Shown piece by piece: positions 43,565-53,019 of a stretch of DNA of 64,000 bases. The notes beneath the pieces are model-generated. The model had not been told where the DNA came from. It ran no database searches and worked only from the letters and a program-made list of their open reading frames with translations. The stretch comes from Pseudomonadota bacterium (GTDB lineage Bacteria > Desulfobacterota > Desulfovibrionia > Desulfovibrionales > Desulfovibrionaceae), in contig JAEZYD010000048.1 of the NCBI GenBank assembly GCA_023419375.1, positions 1 through 64,000 on the forward strand, written 5' to 3'. Numbering within the stretch: position 1 is the first letter of the stretch; every line of letters begins with the position of its first letter. Made by a program: the position numbers and the translations under genes.

Positions 43565-45631
43565 ATGCACACGCCCTATGCCAGCAGTTGGTTTACACGC
43601 CGCATTGCACTGACCGTATGCGCCCTGCTGCTCTGCATCCATGCCATGTGCTTTGCTGCATCCGCGCAGGAACGCATCGAGAGCTTTGCCTCCACCGTCA
43701 CAATCCATCAGGACGGCAGCATGCATGTGCGCGAAGCAATTGTTGTGCATGCGGAAGGCAATCAGATCAAAAAAGGCATATATCGCGAACTGCCCCTGCT
43801 CTATTCCGGCCCGGCAAACTACAACGGCACGGTTCCTTTCACCGTTACATCCGCAAGCATTGACGGCGTGCCCCTCAATCCGGTCGAAACCGAAATCAGG
43901 GGCGATTATATTCGGGTGCTCATGCGCGGCAAGGAGCCGCTCTCCACGGGGCAGCACCGCTTTGTGCTGGAATACGACACATCCCTGCACCTGCGCTTTT
44001 ATGAATCCAACGGCGAGCTCAACTGGAACGCCACTGGGGTGTGGGGCTTCCCCATCCTTAACGCTTCGTGCCGCGTCATTCTGCCCAAGGGCGTAGCCGT
44101 GCAGCAAACCGCCGCGTGGGCCGGACTGGCTGGCTCCAGAAATACAGAAGGCATCACAAGCGGCAGGCCGCAAGCCAACGAAGCAACCTTTACGCTTGCC
44201 AGTACCCTTGAGCCTGACGCGCAGCTTACGGTGGCTGTGGCCTTTGACAGGCAGAGCATTGCCGACCCCGTGCTTCCGCTTGCATTGCAGCAGCAGCGGG
44301 AAGAAGAGGCCCTGGAGCGGGCCCGGCAGGAAGAGGAGCGTGTTATCAGGGAACGGGGCCTGCTCTTTGAAGTGCTGTACGATAATCCCCTGCTGCCTGC
44401 GCAGTGCCTGGCTTTTTGCGCTGTTTTTCTTTACTATTTTCTGCTTTGGCAACGCCTTGGTATTGACCCGCCCAAGGGTGCCATATTCCCCCGTTACTAT
44501 CCGCCCAAGGCCGCGCAATGGAGCAAAAAAACTGCCGAAGGGGCTGTGCCGCAAGTGCTTTCGCCGCTGGCGGTGGAGTTCTTCTACAAGTCGGCCCGCA
44601 TCTCTGGCCGGGGCCTTGCCGCCGCTTTTCTGGCTCTGGCGTTCAAGGGGCTGTGCCGCATCAGCAAGGCGGACGCTAAAACCTACGCGCTGGAGCTGAC
44701 TGCCGCATCAAACGGACGTAAAGAGGGGCTTAGCGCAGAAGAACAAACCGTGTGCCGCGAGCTTGCGCGCAGTACAGATAAGGGTGAAAAACTCTTGCTG
44801 CGCCCCAAAAATGAAGATGTCCGCAGTATTTTCAACTCTGCCAGAGCAAATCTTAAGCAAAACTTTAAGGGCGCATGGCGGTTGAACACCTGGGTTGCGG
44901 TGCTTGGCTGGTTTTTGGTGCTGCCGCTGGCCTTTGCGGCAAGCTTTTGGGAGGTTGATCCTGTGCTGCTTATGCCGGACAGCTCTCAACTGCCGCTGAT
45001 TCTGCTGTTGCTCGCGGTCTGCATGGCCTTTTGCGCAGCGCTGGCGCTCCCCCTGCTACTTATGCGGCAGAGGGCAAAATCCCTGCTGGTAACTCTGGGG
45101 CTTATGGCTTTGCCGCTGGCCGGGTTAATTGCGGTTGGCCTTCAGTTTTATTTTTACGATCTGGGATGGCTGCTTCTTCTGCTCATGATCGTCACGTCCA
45201 TTGCGTTCACAGCCGTCATCAAGGCTCCCAGCCCCGCCGCCCGCGCTGTGCTGGACGAAATTGAAGGCCTTGCCATGTACATGCGCACCGCGGAACTGCC
45301 ACGCATGGAGCAGGTTGGCGCGCAGGATGAAAAGCCCGAAGACACGCCCGAGGTTTTCCGCCGTCTGCTGCCCTATGCACTGGTGTTGGGGCTGGAAAAA
45401 ACGTGGTGCAACAGGTTTGCCGACCAGCTGCAGGCAGCAGCTCTGGAAGACTCCGGCGTTGATGTCGCCCTTATACATGGGCATGGCGGCTGGAGCGATT
45501 TTTCCAATGGTTTTGGCAGCGCCGTAAGCGCCTCCTCCGCATCTGCCGAATCCTCATCCGCCAGCGGTTTCAGCTCCGGCGGGGGCGGCGCGGGCAGCGG
45601 CTCTGGCGGGGGTGGAGGCGGCGGCCTGTAA
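43565..45631 (+). CDS. DUF2207 (YciQ-like) membrane protein
   Basis: The 688-residue protein has a signal peptide, an N-terminal periplasmic beta domain with the DUF2207 start 'ERIESFASTVTIHQDGSMHVREAIVVHAEGNQIKKGIYRELP', a membrane helix ('LAFCAVFLYYFLLW'), a cytoplasmic part with 'LSPLAVEFFYKSARISGRGLAAAFLALAFKG', four further helices and a C-terminal tail that is almost entirely Ser, Gly and Ala. That tail is typical of the family. It acts with LemA in an uncharacterised envelope function. ATG 43565 has AAGG nine bases upstream; ATG 43556 is also possible. Confidence 0.85.
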   Translation: MHTPYASSWFTRRIALTVCALLLCIHAMCFAASAQERIESFASTVTIHQDGSMHVREAIVVHAEGNQIKKGIYRELPLLYSGPANYNGTVPFTVTSASIDGVPLNPVETEIRGDYIRVLMRGKEPLSTGQHRFVLEYDTSLHLRFYESNGELNWNATGVWGFPILNASCRVILPKGVAVQQTAAWAGLAGSRNTEGITSGRPQANEATFTLASTLEPDAQLTVAVAFDRQSIADPVLPLALQQQREEEALERARQEEERVIRERGLLFEVLYDNPLLPAQCLAFCAVFLYYFLLWQRLGIDPPKGAIFPRYYPPKAAQWSKKTAEGAVPQVLSPLAVEFFYKSARISGRGLAAAFLALAFKGLCRISKADAKTYALELTAASNGRKEGLSAEEQTVCRELARSTDKGEKLLLRPKNEDVRSIFNSARANLKQNFKGAWRLNTWVAVLGWFLVLPLAFAASFWEVDPVLLMPDSSQLPLILLLLAVCMAFCAALALPLLLMRQRAKSLLVTLGLMALPLAGLIAVGLQFYFYDLGWLLLLLMIVTSIAFTAVIKAPSPAARAVLDEIEGLAMYMRTAELPRMEQVGAQDEKPEDTPEVFRRLLPYALVLGLEKTWCNRFADQLQAAALEDSGVDVALIHGHGGWSDFSNGFGSAVSASSASAESSSASGFSSGGGGAGSGSGGGGGGGL

Positions 45632-45695
45632 ACGCCACTACGACTCTGAGCTTGCGTACTTTCAACAAGCAAGCAATAGCAAAAGGACTGTTTTC

Positions 45696-46346
45696 ATGTC
45701 ATTTAATGTAATCAATTTGGACACTTGGAAAAGAAAATCTTATTACCAACATTACGTTCATACTGTTCGCTGTACTTACAGCGTCACAGTAAATATAGAA
45801 ATTGATTCACTTGTAAAAGAATTGAAACTTCGTGGAATTAAGGCATATCCGGCTCAAGTATACATACTTTCACGGGCAGTTAATAATTTTCAAGAATTCA
45901 GGATGGCTATAAATACTCATGGCGAACTTGGCTACTGGGAATCAACAAGCCCGAGTTACACGATTTTAAACAAGAAGACTGAAACGTTCAGCAGCATATT
46001 CACGCCATTTGATAGTAATTTCAGCAAGTTTTATGACAACTGCATTCACGACACGGAAAAATACGGCAACTCTGATACGCTTTTTCCTCAAAACAACATG
46101 CCTGAAAATTTGTTCACTGTTTCCTCCTTCCCCTGGCACAGCTTCACCGGTTTCAATCTGAATGTTTACGGCGAGGGAACATACCTTCCACCCATTTTTA
46201 CAATCGGGCGCTATCTGGAACAAAACGGAAAAACACACATGCCGCTTTCCATTCAAGTGCACCACGCAGTGTGCGACGGCTATCATGTGGGAAAGTTTAT
46301 AGATGCCGTGCAAAGCCTGGCCCTGAACTTCAGCGATTGGCTGTAA
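45696..46346 (+). CDS. Chloramphenicol O-acetyltransferase-like protein (type A CAT)
   Basis: This 216-residue protein has the length of type A CATs. The catalytic motif 'QVHHAVCDGYHVGKF' gives H190 and D194; 'SFPWHSFTGFNLNV' is the substrate/CoA region. Trimeric CATs acetylate chloramphenicol with acetyl-CoA. Whether this one confers resistance is not known; similar chromosomal proteins exist. It is clearly more AT-rich than its neighbours, suggesting transfer. ATG 45696 has AAAGGA upstream; no partner genes or insertion sequence lie beside it. Confidence 0.82.
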   Translation: MSFNVINLDTWKRKSYYQHYVHTVRCTYSVTVNIEIDSLVKELKLRGIKAYPAQVYILSRAVNNFQEFRMAINTHGELGYWESTSPSYTILNKKTETFSSIFTPFDSNFSKFYDNCIHDTEKYGNSDTLFPQNNMPENLFTVSSFPWHSFTGFNLNVYGEGTYLPPIFTIGRYLEQNGKTHMPLSIQVHHAVCDGYHVGKFIDAVQSLALNFSDWL

Positions 46347-46404
46347 CCAGATTGAGCGATCCACATTTCCTGAATTGACGCGGTTGCTGTTACGTCATCC
46401 TCGC

Positions 46405-46447
46405 TTGACCTTTTTATATTTATTCATATATTAGTAAAAAACACTAA
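46405..46447 (+). promoter_or_regulatory. Promoter and operator-like dyad of hipBA
   Basis: A -35 TTGACC (46405-46410) and a -10 TATATT (46427-46432) are 16 bp apart. Just downstream is TTAGT-N7-ACTAA (46431-46447), overlapping the -10 and a likely HipB binding dyad. This fits antitoxin autorepression. Confidence 0.55.
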
Positions 46448-46460
46448 AAAAATACTATTT

Positions 46461-46802
46461 ATGAGTAAATCATCTGCTTCCATAGATGCCCTGCCGCCCA
46501 AGGTTCTGGCAAAACTTGAAGATCTGGGCCGCAGGATCAAACTGGCGCGAAAGCGCCGGGGTCTGACCCTGCACGAAATGGCCAAACTCATGATGGTTTC
46601 TGTTGGCTCCCTGCAAAGGCTTGAGAGCGGCACACCGGGAACAAGCCTTGGCACCCTTGTGACTGCCCTGCTCACCCTTGGGCTTGAAAACGACCTGGAC
46701 AGCGTGGCCGCCATGGAAACAGACATGATCGGCCTTGCCCACGAGCGCAGGCGGCTTGAGGGCAAAGCGGGCGGTAAGGACAAAATTTCCTACGACTTTT
46801 AA
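46461..46802 (+). CDS. hipB: HipB-like XRE-family antitoxin
   Basis: The 113-residue helix-turn-helix protein has the XRE pattern 'LGRRIKLARKRRGLTLHEMAKLMMVSVGSLQRLESG' (residues about 22-58). It is the antitoxin and repressor partner of HipA, encoded 12 bp downstream. A dyad overlaps the promoter. Confidence 0.88.
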   Translation: MSKSSASIDALPPKVLAKLEDLGRRIKLARKRRGLTLHEMAKLMMVSVGSLQRLESGTPGTSLGTLVTALLTLGLENDLDSVAAMETDMIGLAHERRRLEGKAGGKDKISYDF

Positions 46803-46814
46803 GGGAGCTGGCTC

Positions 46815-48107
46815 ATGACAACCCGCGTGGCGTACGTGCATATGCACCTTGGAGGCAGCTTTGTCGTTGCCGGACGCCTGCGCTATGTCCAGGATGGCCG
46901 TTTCAGCCAGTGCCTCTTTGAATATTCCAACCGCTATCTGGAGCGGCCTGACGCGGTAGCCGTTGACCCTGTTGCACTGCCCCTGCAACGGGAACACACC
47001 TATGAAGGCCCGCTTGGCGGCGCGCTCTTTAACGGGCTCCGCGATGCCTGCCCTGACGATTGGGGCCGTCACGTTCTTGATATCGCCGCCGAAGCCTCGG
47101 GCTCGCACCTTGGCGAATTTGACTACATGCTCTATGCCGGGCCGGACAGAATCGGCGCACTCGGTTTCAGCAGCGCGCCCGATGTCGCCCCCTTTACGGA
47201 TACGCCGCCCTGGGCGCAGAACCTCCCCGGTGCAGAACTTGACCTTCAGGGCATGTTGCTCGCTACGGACAATGTGGAGCAGGCAGACGATCTCAACCCG
47301 CAGTACAGACGTTTTTTTGTGCGCGGTTCTTCCATTGGCGGCGCAAGGCCCAAGGCCTCGTTTGAGCAGAACGGCAGATTCTGGATTGCAAAATTCAGCA
47401 AGGAACGCGAAGCCTGGCCCACCTGCCGCATAGAACATGCAAACATGCTCCTTGCGGAAAAGTGCGGCATCAACGTGCCGGAAACAAGGCGAATTACGGT
47501 TCTGGGCAACCGCGATATCCTTCTGGTTGAGCGTTTTGACCGCCAGAGTCAAAACGGTGCCCTGCACCGCCTGCCCTTTGTTTCGGCCATGACCCTCATT
47601 GGCGCAGCGGGGCCGGAGGCTCGCGCCGCCTATGCCGACATTGTAACAGCTATGCGGCGGGATTTTTACAGCGCCGAAGCAACTCGCAGTGATATCCGGG
47701 AGTTATATCAACGCATGGTCTTCAATGCCTTGTGCAACAACTCTGATGACCATTTGCGCAATCATGGTTTTCTGCATCTGTCTGACCAGAATGGCCGATC
47801 CGGCTGGCGACTTTCCCCGGTATATGACGTGGTGCCGCAGCCTGTGATGGACGATGCCCCACGGGCCTTGCACCTGAGCGTAGGGCCGGAGGGCCGCAGC
47901 GCCGCCATGAGCAACGTGCTGGCCGCGGCCCGGCACTTTGGCCTTGCCCCCGGTGAAGCTCAGATTATTGCGGATGAAATCCGGGGGACAATCAGACAAA
48001 ACTGGGAAGCCCTGCACTTGAGCGCCGGTGTACCGCAGCGCAACCTTGCAGAAGTGCGCAACTGCTACGCCCTCGCCCTGCTGCCGGATGCGGGCACGTC
48101 CTCATAA
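46815..48107 (+). CDS. hipA: HipA-like Ser/Thr kinase toxin
   Basis: The 430-residue protein is a HipA-family kinase. It shows 'GSSIGGARPKAS' (the Gly-rich ATP loop), 'FWIAKFSKE' with the catalytic Lys, 'ERFDRQ', 'MVFNALCNNSDDHLRNHGFL' with the catalytic Asp, and 'LSPVYDVVP' as metal-binding DFG-like motif. In E. coli, HipA phosphorylates glutamyl-tRNA synthetase to cause persistence. All motifs are intact, so the toxin should be active. Cotranscribed with hipB. Confidence 0.9.
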   Translation: MTTRVAYVHMHLGGSFVVAGRLRYVQDGRFSQCLFEYSNRYLERPDAVAVDPVALPLQREHTYEGPLGGALFNGLRDACPDDWGRHVLDIAAEASGSHLGEFDYMLYAGPDRIGALGFSSAPDVAPFTDTPPWAQNLPGAELDLQGMLLATDNVEQADDLNPQYRRFFVRGSSIGGARPKASFEQNGRFWIAKFSKEREAWPTCRIEHANMLLAEKCGINVPETRRITVLGNRDILLVERFDRQSQNGALHRLPFVSAMTLIGAAGPEARAAYADIVTAMRRDFYSAEATRSDIRELYQRMVFNALCNNSDDHLRNHGFLHLSDQNGRSGWRLSPVYDVVPQPVMDDAPRALHLSVGPEGRSAAMSNVLAAARHFGLAPGEAQIIADEIRGTIRQNWEALHLSAGVPQRNLAEVRNCYALALLPDAGTSS

Positions 48108-48145
48108 TCCGCCGCTCTGCCCCATATATTTCACTGGCAATCCGT

Positions 48146-48191
48146 CAAAAAACGACCTGCTCTGCCGCGTCAATGCCAGCAAAGCAGGTCG
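48146..48191 (-). terminator. Terminator of the nuo operon
   Basis: A 9-bp perfect stem (arms 48153-48161 and 48183-48191) is followed in minus-strand reading by a TTTTTT run. It lies just beyond the nuoN stop. Confidence 0.8.
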
Positions 48192-48223
48192 CCCTGCGCA
48201 TACGTCAGTATTGTAAAATCAGC

Positions 48224-49648
48224 CTACCACGCGGCCTGCACCGCTTCCCTGGCCAGCCGGAGCATGCTTTCCGGCGCAATGCCAAGGGCCAGAACCAGCC
48301 CCACAAGGCATATGCCCGCCATACGCGCGCCGGCGTGCGGCACAATGGGTTCCGCATCATGCTGCGCGGCCTCGGTATACACGGCGCGCACCACCTGCAA
48401 ATAATAGTATATGCCAATGGCCGTGTTGATGGCGGCAATGATAACCAGGGCCGTATGTCCCGCCCGCCACGCACCCGTCAGCAGCATGAACTTGCCCATA
48501 AAGCCCACAAAGGGCGGAATGCCCGCCAGGGCGAACATGCTCACGCCCAGCACAAAGGCCAGCATGGGCGAGCGCCGCGAAAGGCCGTTCAGATCCTTGA
48601 TGCTCAGGTTCCGTCCATCGGGCGACACCACGCACAGCACCAGAAATGCCGCCAGCATCATAAACAGATAGCCCGTGGCGTAATAGAGCGCCGTGGCAAT
48701 GCCCCAGCCTTGCAGGGTCGCCATACCCATGAGGATGTACCCGGCATGCGCTATGCCCGAAAAGCCCAGCATGCGCTTGACATCGGTCTGCACCAGCGCC
48801 GTGAGGTTGCCGTAGCACATGGAGGCAATGGAAAGTCCTGTCAGCAGCAGCGCCACGTGCCCCTCGCCGGGATATGCCATGGCGCAGAACCGCGCCAGCA
48901 CGGCCACGGCCACAATCTTGGGCATGGAGGCGATAAAGGCCGTGGTGTCGTTGGATGCGCCCTGGTACACGTCCGGCGCCCAGAAGTGGAAGGGAAACAC
49001 CGCCAGCTTGAAGAACATGCCGCAAAAGAGCATGAGCAGCCCCACCAGCGGGGCGGCGTGTGAACCGGCTGTCCTCATGGCGGGCAATATCTGGTCAAGA
49101 TAGGTGCTGCCCGCGATGCCAAAAATCCAGCTCATGCCAAAGAGCATGATGCCAGACGCCGTCACGCCAAAGAGCAGATACTTGATGGCCGCCTCCATGG
49201 GCGCGCGCATGCTGTCCGAGGGCGTGCGCATGGGCACCAGCAGATAGAGCGAGTAGGACGACAACTCAAGGGCGATGAACAGGGTGATCAGCTCCACGCT
49301 GCTTGAAAGCAGGGTCAGCCCCAAGAGGCTTGTGAGCAAAAAGAAATAATATTCCGGGCGCATGCGCACGGAAATACCCTTGGTGTCCGCCCCAAAAAGC
49401 AGCATCAAGGTAAAACCGATGGACATCACGCATTTCACCAGCTGCGAAAACAGGTCTACCCTGTAGGCTCCGTAAAACAGGGTTCCCTTGGCAAAAAGAC
49501 AAAGAACAGAGGTGGCGGCAAAGGCAACCCCAACGCAGAGAACCAGCAGGCGCAGGGTTTGCGTCCGGGCTTCCGTCAGAGTCATGCAAAATGCCAGCAG
49601 ACACCCTGCAAGAAGAACCAGTTCCGGTGCAAAAAGATGTGCGTTCAT
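48224..49648 (-). CDS. nuoN: NADH-quinone oxidoreductase subunit N
   Basis: The 474-residue antiporter-like subunit has about 14 helices and the NuoN pattern 'FPFHFWAPDVYQGASNDTTAFIASMPKI' with the key Lys in the central helix region, and 'VKRMLGFSGIAHAGYILMG'. It is one of the proton-translocating subunits of complex I. It is the last gene of the operon, 31 bp after nuoM, followed by a terminator. Confidence 0.93.
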   Translation of the reverse strand: MNAHLFAPELVLLAGCLLAFCMTLTEARTQTLRLLVLCVGVAFAATSVLCLFAKGTLFYGAYRVDLFSQLVKCVMSIGFTLMLLFGADTKGISVRMRPEYYFFLLTSLLGLTLLSSSVELITLFIALELSSYSLYLLVPMRTPSDSMRAPMEAAIKYLLFGVTASGIMLFGMSWIFGIAGSTYLDQILPAMRTAGSHAAPLVGLLMLFCGMFFKLAVFPFHFWAPDVYQGASNDTTAFIASMPKIVAVAVLARFCAMAYPGEGHVALLLTGLSIASMCYGNLTALVQTDVKRMLGFSGIAHAGYILMGMATLQGWGIATALYYATGYLFMMLAAFLVLCVVSPDGRNLSIKDLNGLSRRSPMLAFVLGVSMFALAGIPPFVGFMGKFMLLTGAWRAGHTALVIIAAINTAIGIYYYLQVVRAVYTEAAQHDAEPIVPHAGARMAGICLVGLVLALGIAPESMLRLAREAVQAAW

Positions 49649-49679
49649 GCGTAGGCCTTATGTCTGTGCTTGGGGTTCA

Positions 49680-51203
49680 TCAACGCGCAATAAGTTCAGC
49701 AAGGGCCAGTGCGCTCGGGGCATGGTAGCCTGTCTGCGCCAGCAGATGGTCAAGGCTGGGCCTCATGACGCGCAAAAACGGTTCCGGGGCCAAGCCAATC
49801 CAGAAAACAAAAACCAGCAATGGGGCCAGGGTCACGGCCTCGCGCCAGCCAAGATCGTACATGCGCGACTGGTCTGGGTTGTTGGTGCCGCCCCAGATCA
49901 CCCGCTGCAACATGCGCAGCATGTAGGCCGCCGCCAGTACTGCGCCGGGGATGGCGCAGACAGCCACGATCTTGTTGTTGAAAAAGGCCCCGGCAAGAAT
50001 AAGAAACTCGCCCACAAAACTGTTTGTGCCGGGAAAGGCCAGCGACGACAGCGAGAAAAACGTCAGATACGTCACATAGATGGGCATGAACTTGCCAAGC
50101 CCCGCCGCGTCCGAAAGCTCGCGACTGTGCGAACGCTCGTACACCATGCCCACGCAGAGAAACAGCGCGCCTGTGGTGACGCCGTGGTTGATCATCTGCA
50201 GCAGCGCGCCTTCAAGCCCGCGCTGGTTCAAGGCAAAGATGCCCAAAGTCACAAAACCCATATGCCCCACGCTTGAGTAGGCGATGAGCTTCTTCATGTC
50301 TTGCTGCGCGAGGGCGGTCAGACCGCCGTAGATGATCCCTGCCACCGAGAGCCACTGCAGGGCGGGCAGCAGGCCGATGGCCGCGCCGGGCGTGATGGGC
50401 AGGCAAAAACGCAAAAAGCCGTATGTGCCCATTTTGAGCAGCACCGAGGCCAGAATCACCGAGCCTGCGGTCGGGGCTTCCACATGGGCCGCAGGCAGCC
50501 AGGTGTGGAAGGGGAACATGGGCACCTTGATGGCAAAGGCGATGAAAAAAGCCAGAAATACCAGCAACTGGAAACGCTCGGAATAGTGCTGGCCCATGAG
50601 TGCGGGAATGCTGAACGTACCCTGATTGATGTACAGGGCCACAATGGCCACCAGCAGAAATACCGAACCCGCCAGAGTGTACAAAAAGAACTTGATGGAA
50701 GCGTAGCTCTTACGCGGCCCGCCCCACACGGCAATGAGCAAGTACATGGGAATAAGCATGGCTTCCCACAGCACATAGAACAATACCAGATCCAGAGCCA
50801 TGAACACGCCGAGCATGGATGTTTCCATCACCAGCAGGCAGATCATGAACTCCTTTACGCGTTTCTGAATGTACTTCCACGACCCGAGCACGCACAGCGG
50901 CATGATGAGCGTTGTCATCATCACCAGCAGCAGCGAAATGCCGTCCACGCCAAGGGTGTAGTTGACGTTAAAGCTGGCAATCCACGGGTGGTGCTCCGCA
51001 AACTGGTACAGGGCGGATGTGGGGTTGAACCGCGTAAACAGCGGCAGTGAAATGACGGCGTTTGCCAGAGTGACCAGCAGCGTCCACACCCGCACGCTGT
51101 TCTCCCCCGGCAACAGGGGCACAATGACAGCCCCTGCCAGCGGCAGAAAAACAAGGATGCTGAGGATGGGATACCCCAAGGTGTTCATGCTCAGAAAATC
51201 CAT
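49680..51203 (-). CDS. nuoM: NADH-quinone oxidoreductase subunit M
   Basis: The 507-residue antiporter-like subunit has 14 helices. It shows 'LVLFYVLWEAMLIPMYLLI' with the conserved Glu of the transmembrane helix 5 pair, 'VPMFPFHTWLPAAHVEAPTAGSVILASVLLKMGTYGFLRF' with the conserved Lys region, and 'DMKKLIAYSSVGHMGFVTLG'. These are the NuoM signatures. Downstream of it is nuoN; upstream is the second MrpD-like gene. Confidence 0.94.
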   Translation of the reverse strand: MDFLSMNTLGYPILSILVFLPLAGAVIVPLLPGENSVRVWTLLVTLANAVISLPLFTRFNPTSALYQFAEHHPWIASFNVNYTLGVDGISLLLVMMTTLIMPLCVLGSWKYIQKRVKEFMICLLVMETSMLGVFMALDLVLFYVLWEAMLIPMYLLIAVWGGPRKSYASIKFFLYTLAGSVFLLVAIVALYINQGTFSIPALMGQHYSERFQLLVFLAFFIAFAIKVPMFPFHTWLPAAHVEAPTAGSVILASVLLKMGTYGFLRFCLPITPGAAIGLLPALQWLSVAGIIYGGLTALAQQDMKKLIAYSSVGHMGFVTLGIFALNQRGLEGALLQMINHGVTTGALFLCVGMVYERSHSRELSDAAGLGKFMPIYVTYLTFFSLSSLAFPGTNSFVGEFLILAGAFFNNKIVAVCAIPGAVLAAAYMLRMLQRVIWGGTNNPDQSRMYDLGWREAVTLAPLLVFVFWIGLAPEPFLRVMRPSLDHLLAQTGYHAPSALALAELIAR

Positions 51204-51228
51204 TGTGGCGATCTCCTTTCACCCCGGC

Positions 51229-53019
51229 TCAAACGAGAGCCAGCAGCGTGAGCACCAGGGCCACCACTGCGGCCATGGAAATAATGTTTATTTGCAGGCT
51301 GCCGCTCTGCACCTGCCGCAGCACGCCGCCAAGAGCGCGCACGCCGCGGGCCGTGCCGTCAACCACCGTATCAATGCAGTGCCAGTCAAACCACGACCAG
51401 AAGCGCGCCGTGCGCATGAGCGGCACTATGCCCTGCCGGTTCCAGGCCTCGCCCACGGTATTGTCCACAGACTGCACGGGCTTGCGCGCAAACCAGTAAA
51501 ACAGCCTGCCGCCCATGCGGTAAAACCAGTCCAGATCCAGGCTGATGGTGGGCTCCGGCGTAAGCTTTTTGAGCAGCAAAAAGAATCCCAAAGCCGTAAA
51601 CAGCAGTATCTGCAAAGTTTCAGAAATATGCGCCGCGCTGTACGGGTGGTACTGCGCCGCCACTTCGGGGAAGGGAAGCATGTCATACAGATACGGCGTG
51701 TAGCAGCCGATGAAGATGCACAAAAACGCCGCCACCGCCATGGCCGCCTGCATGTTCAACGGCGGATCGCCCGCGCGCTCCCATGTTTCCTTGGAGCAAT
51801 TGTTTTTGCCAAACCAGATGAAGTACGGAACCTTCAGGCCCGTGTGCAGGAATGTGCCCGCAGAGGCCAGGGTGAGCAGAAAGCCAGCCCAGTAGTTGTG
51901 CGCCTCAAATCCGGCGGCAACGATCATGGCCTTGGTCACAAAGCCGCTGAACAGCGGAAAGGCCGAAATGGAAAGCCCGCCCACCAGTGTGAACACAAAG
52001 GTCTTGGGCATCTTTTTGTACAGGCCGCCCAACTGGGTGAACTTGCTCACGCCCGTCATGTGCAGCACAGAGCCGCAGCCCATGAACAGCAGCCCCTTGT
52101 AGAGAATGTGGGCAAAGGCGTGGGCGCAGGCCCCGTTGATGGCCAGCGGCGTGCCGATGCCCACAGCGGCCACCATATACCCAACCTGACTGATGATGTG
52201 GTAGGCCAGCAGGCGGCGGGCATCGTTTTCAAGCACGGCGTACACAACGCCGTACAGGGCCATGCACACGCCAAGCGGCACCAGAATCTCCATGCCCGCA
52301 AAGCTGCGCGCCAGCACATACACGGCGGTTTTGGTGGTAAAGGCGCACATGAATACCGCGCCTGTCACCGTGGCTTCGCCGTAGGCATCGGGCAACCATG
52401 CATGCAGGGGCGGCACCGCCGCGTTGAGGATAAACCCGGCCATGATCAGGTAGGTGTAGAGCTGCGGATCAGCCACGCCGATGGGGCCGAAGGTCAGATC
52501 GCCCGTGGCCCGATAGCGCAGCACAAGCCCCGCCAGCAGCAGCAAGCCGCCCGCAGTGTGCACCAGCAGGTAACGGTAGCCAGATGCCAGCGACTCCTTG
52601 CGCCGCCTGAACCACACCAGAAACACGGAGGAGAAGGCCATCAGCTCCCAAAAAAGGAAGAGCGTCAGGTAATCCCCGCAAAAGATGACGCCCAGCGATC
52701 CCGCCACATAGGTCCAGGCGGCGGAGTGCTGCGCGGCTTCTTCCACATGCAGGCCGTAGACGGAGCCGATCACGCACATGAGGGTCATGATGTAGGCAAA
52801 GACCATGCTCAGGGCATCGACCTTGCCGAATATGAGCTGCCATTTCATGAAGGGCAGCACGCCGTACACGCCATTGTGCCCCTGCATGAGCAGCACGGCG
52901 CAAAAGGCCAGCACCGGCACAAGCACAATACATATCCGGCGCAGGGCCTTGGGCAGCAGCGGCAGAATTACCGCGCCCAGCAACAGAACTGCGGAGGGGT
53001 GAATCCATGGCTCAGTCAT
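51229..53019 (-). CDS. Antiporter-like subunit of complex I (NuoL/MrpD/HyfB-like), long form
   Basis: The 596-residue membrane protein has the antiporter pattern 'PPLHAWLPDAYGEATVTGAVFMCAFTTKTAVYVLAR' with the conserved Lys in the seventh-eighth helix region, and 'ARRLLAYHIISQVGYMVAAVGIG'. It has an unusual C-terminal extension of about 130 residues, including 'DLDWFYRMGGRLFYWFARKP', rather than the canonical NuoL lateral helix. It resembles MrpD and the D subunits of other cation antiporters. It replaces or supplements NuoL. The stop and start of flanking genes are tightly packed. Confidence 0.8.
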   Translation of the reverse strand: MTEPWIHPSAVLLLGAVILPLLPKALRRICIVLVPVLAFCAVLLMQGHNGVYGVLPFMKWQLIFGKVDALSMVFAYIMTLMCVIGSVYGLHVEEAAQHSAAWTYVAGSLGVIFCGDYLTLFLFWELMAFSSVFLVWFRRRKESLASGYRYLLVHTAGGLLLLAGLVLRYRATGDLTFGPIGVADPQLYTYLIMAGFILNAAVPPLHAWLPDAYGEATVTGAVFMCAFTTKTAVYVLARSFAGMEILVPLGVCMALYGVVYAVLENDARRLLAYHIISQVGYMVAAVGIGTPLAINGACAHAFAHILYKGLLFMGCGSVLHMTGVSKFTQLGGLYKKMPKTFVFTLVGGLSISAFPLFSGFVTKAMIVAAGFEAHNYWAGFLLTLASAGTFLHTGLKVPYFIWFGKNNCSKETWERAGDPPLNMQAAMAVAAFLCIFIGCYTPYLYDMLPFPEVAAQYHPYSAAHISETLQILLFTALGFFLLLKKLTPEPTISLDLDWFYRMGGRLFYWFARKPVQSVDNTVGEAWNRQGIVPLMRTARFWSWFDWHCIDTVVDGTARGVRALGGVLRQVQSGSLQINIISMAAVVALVLTLLALV

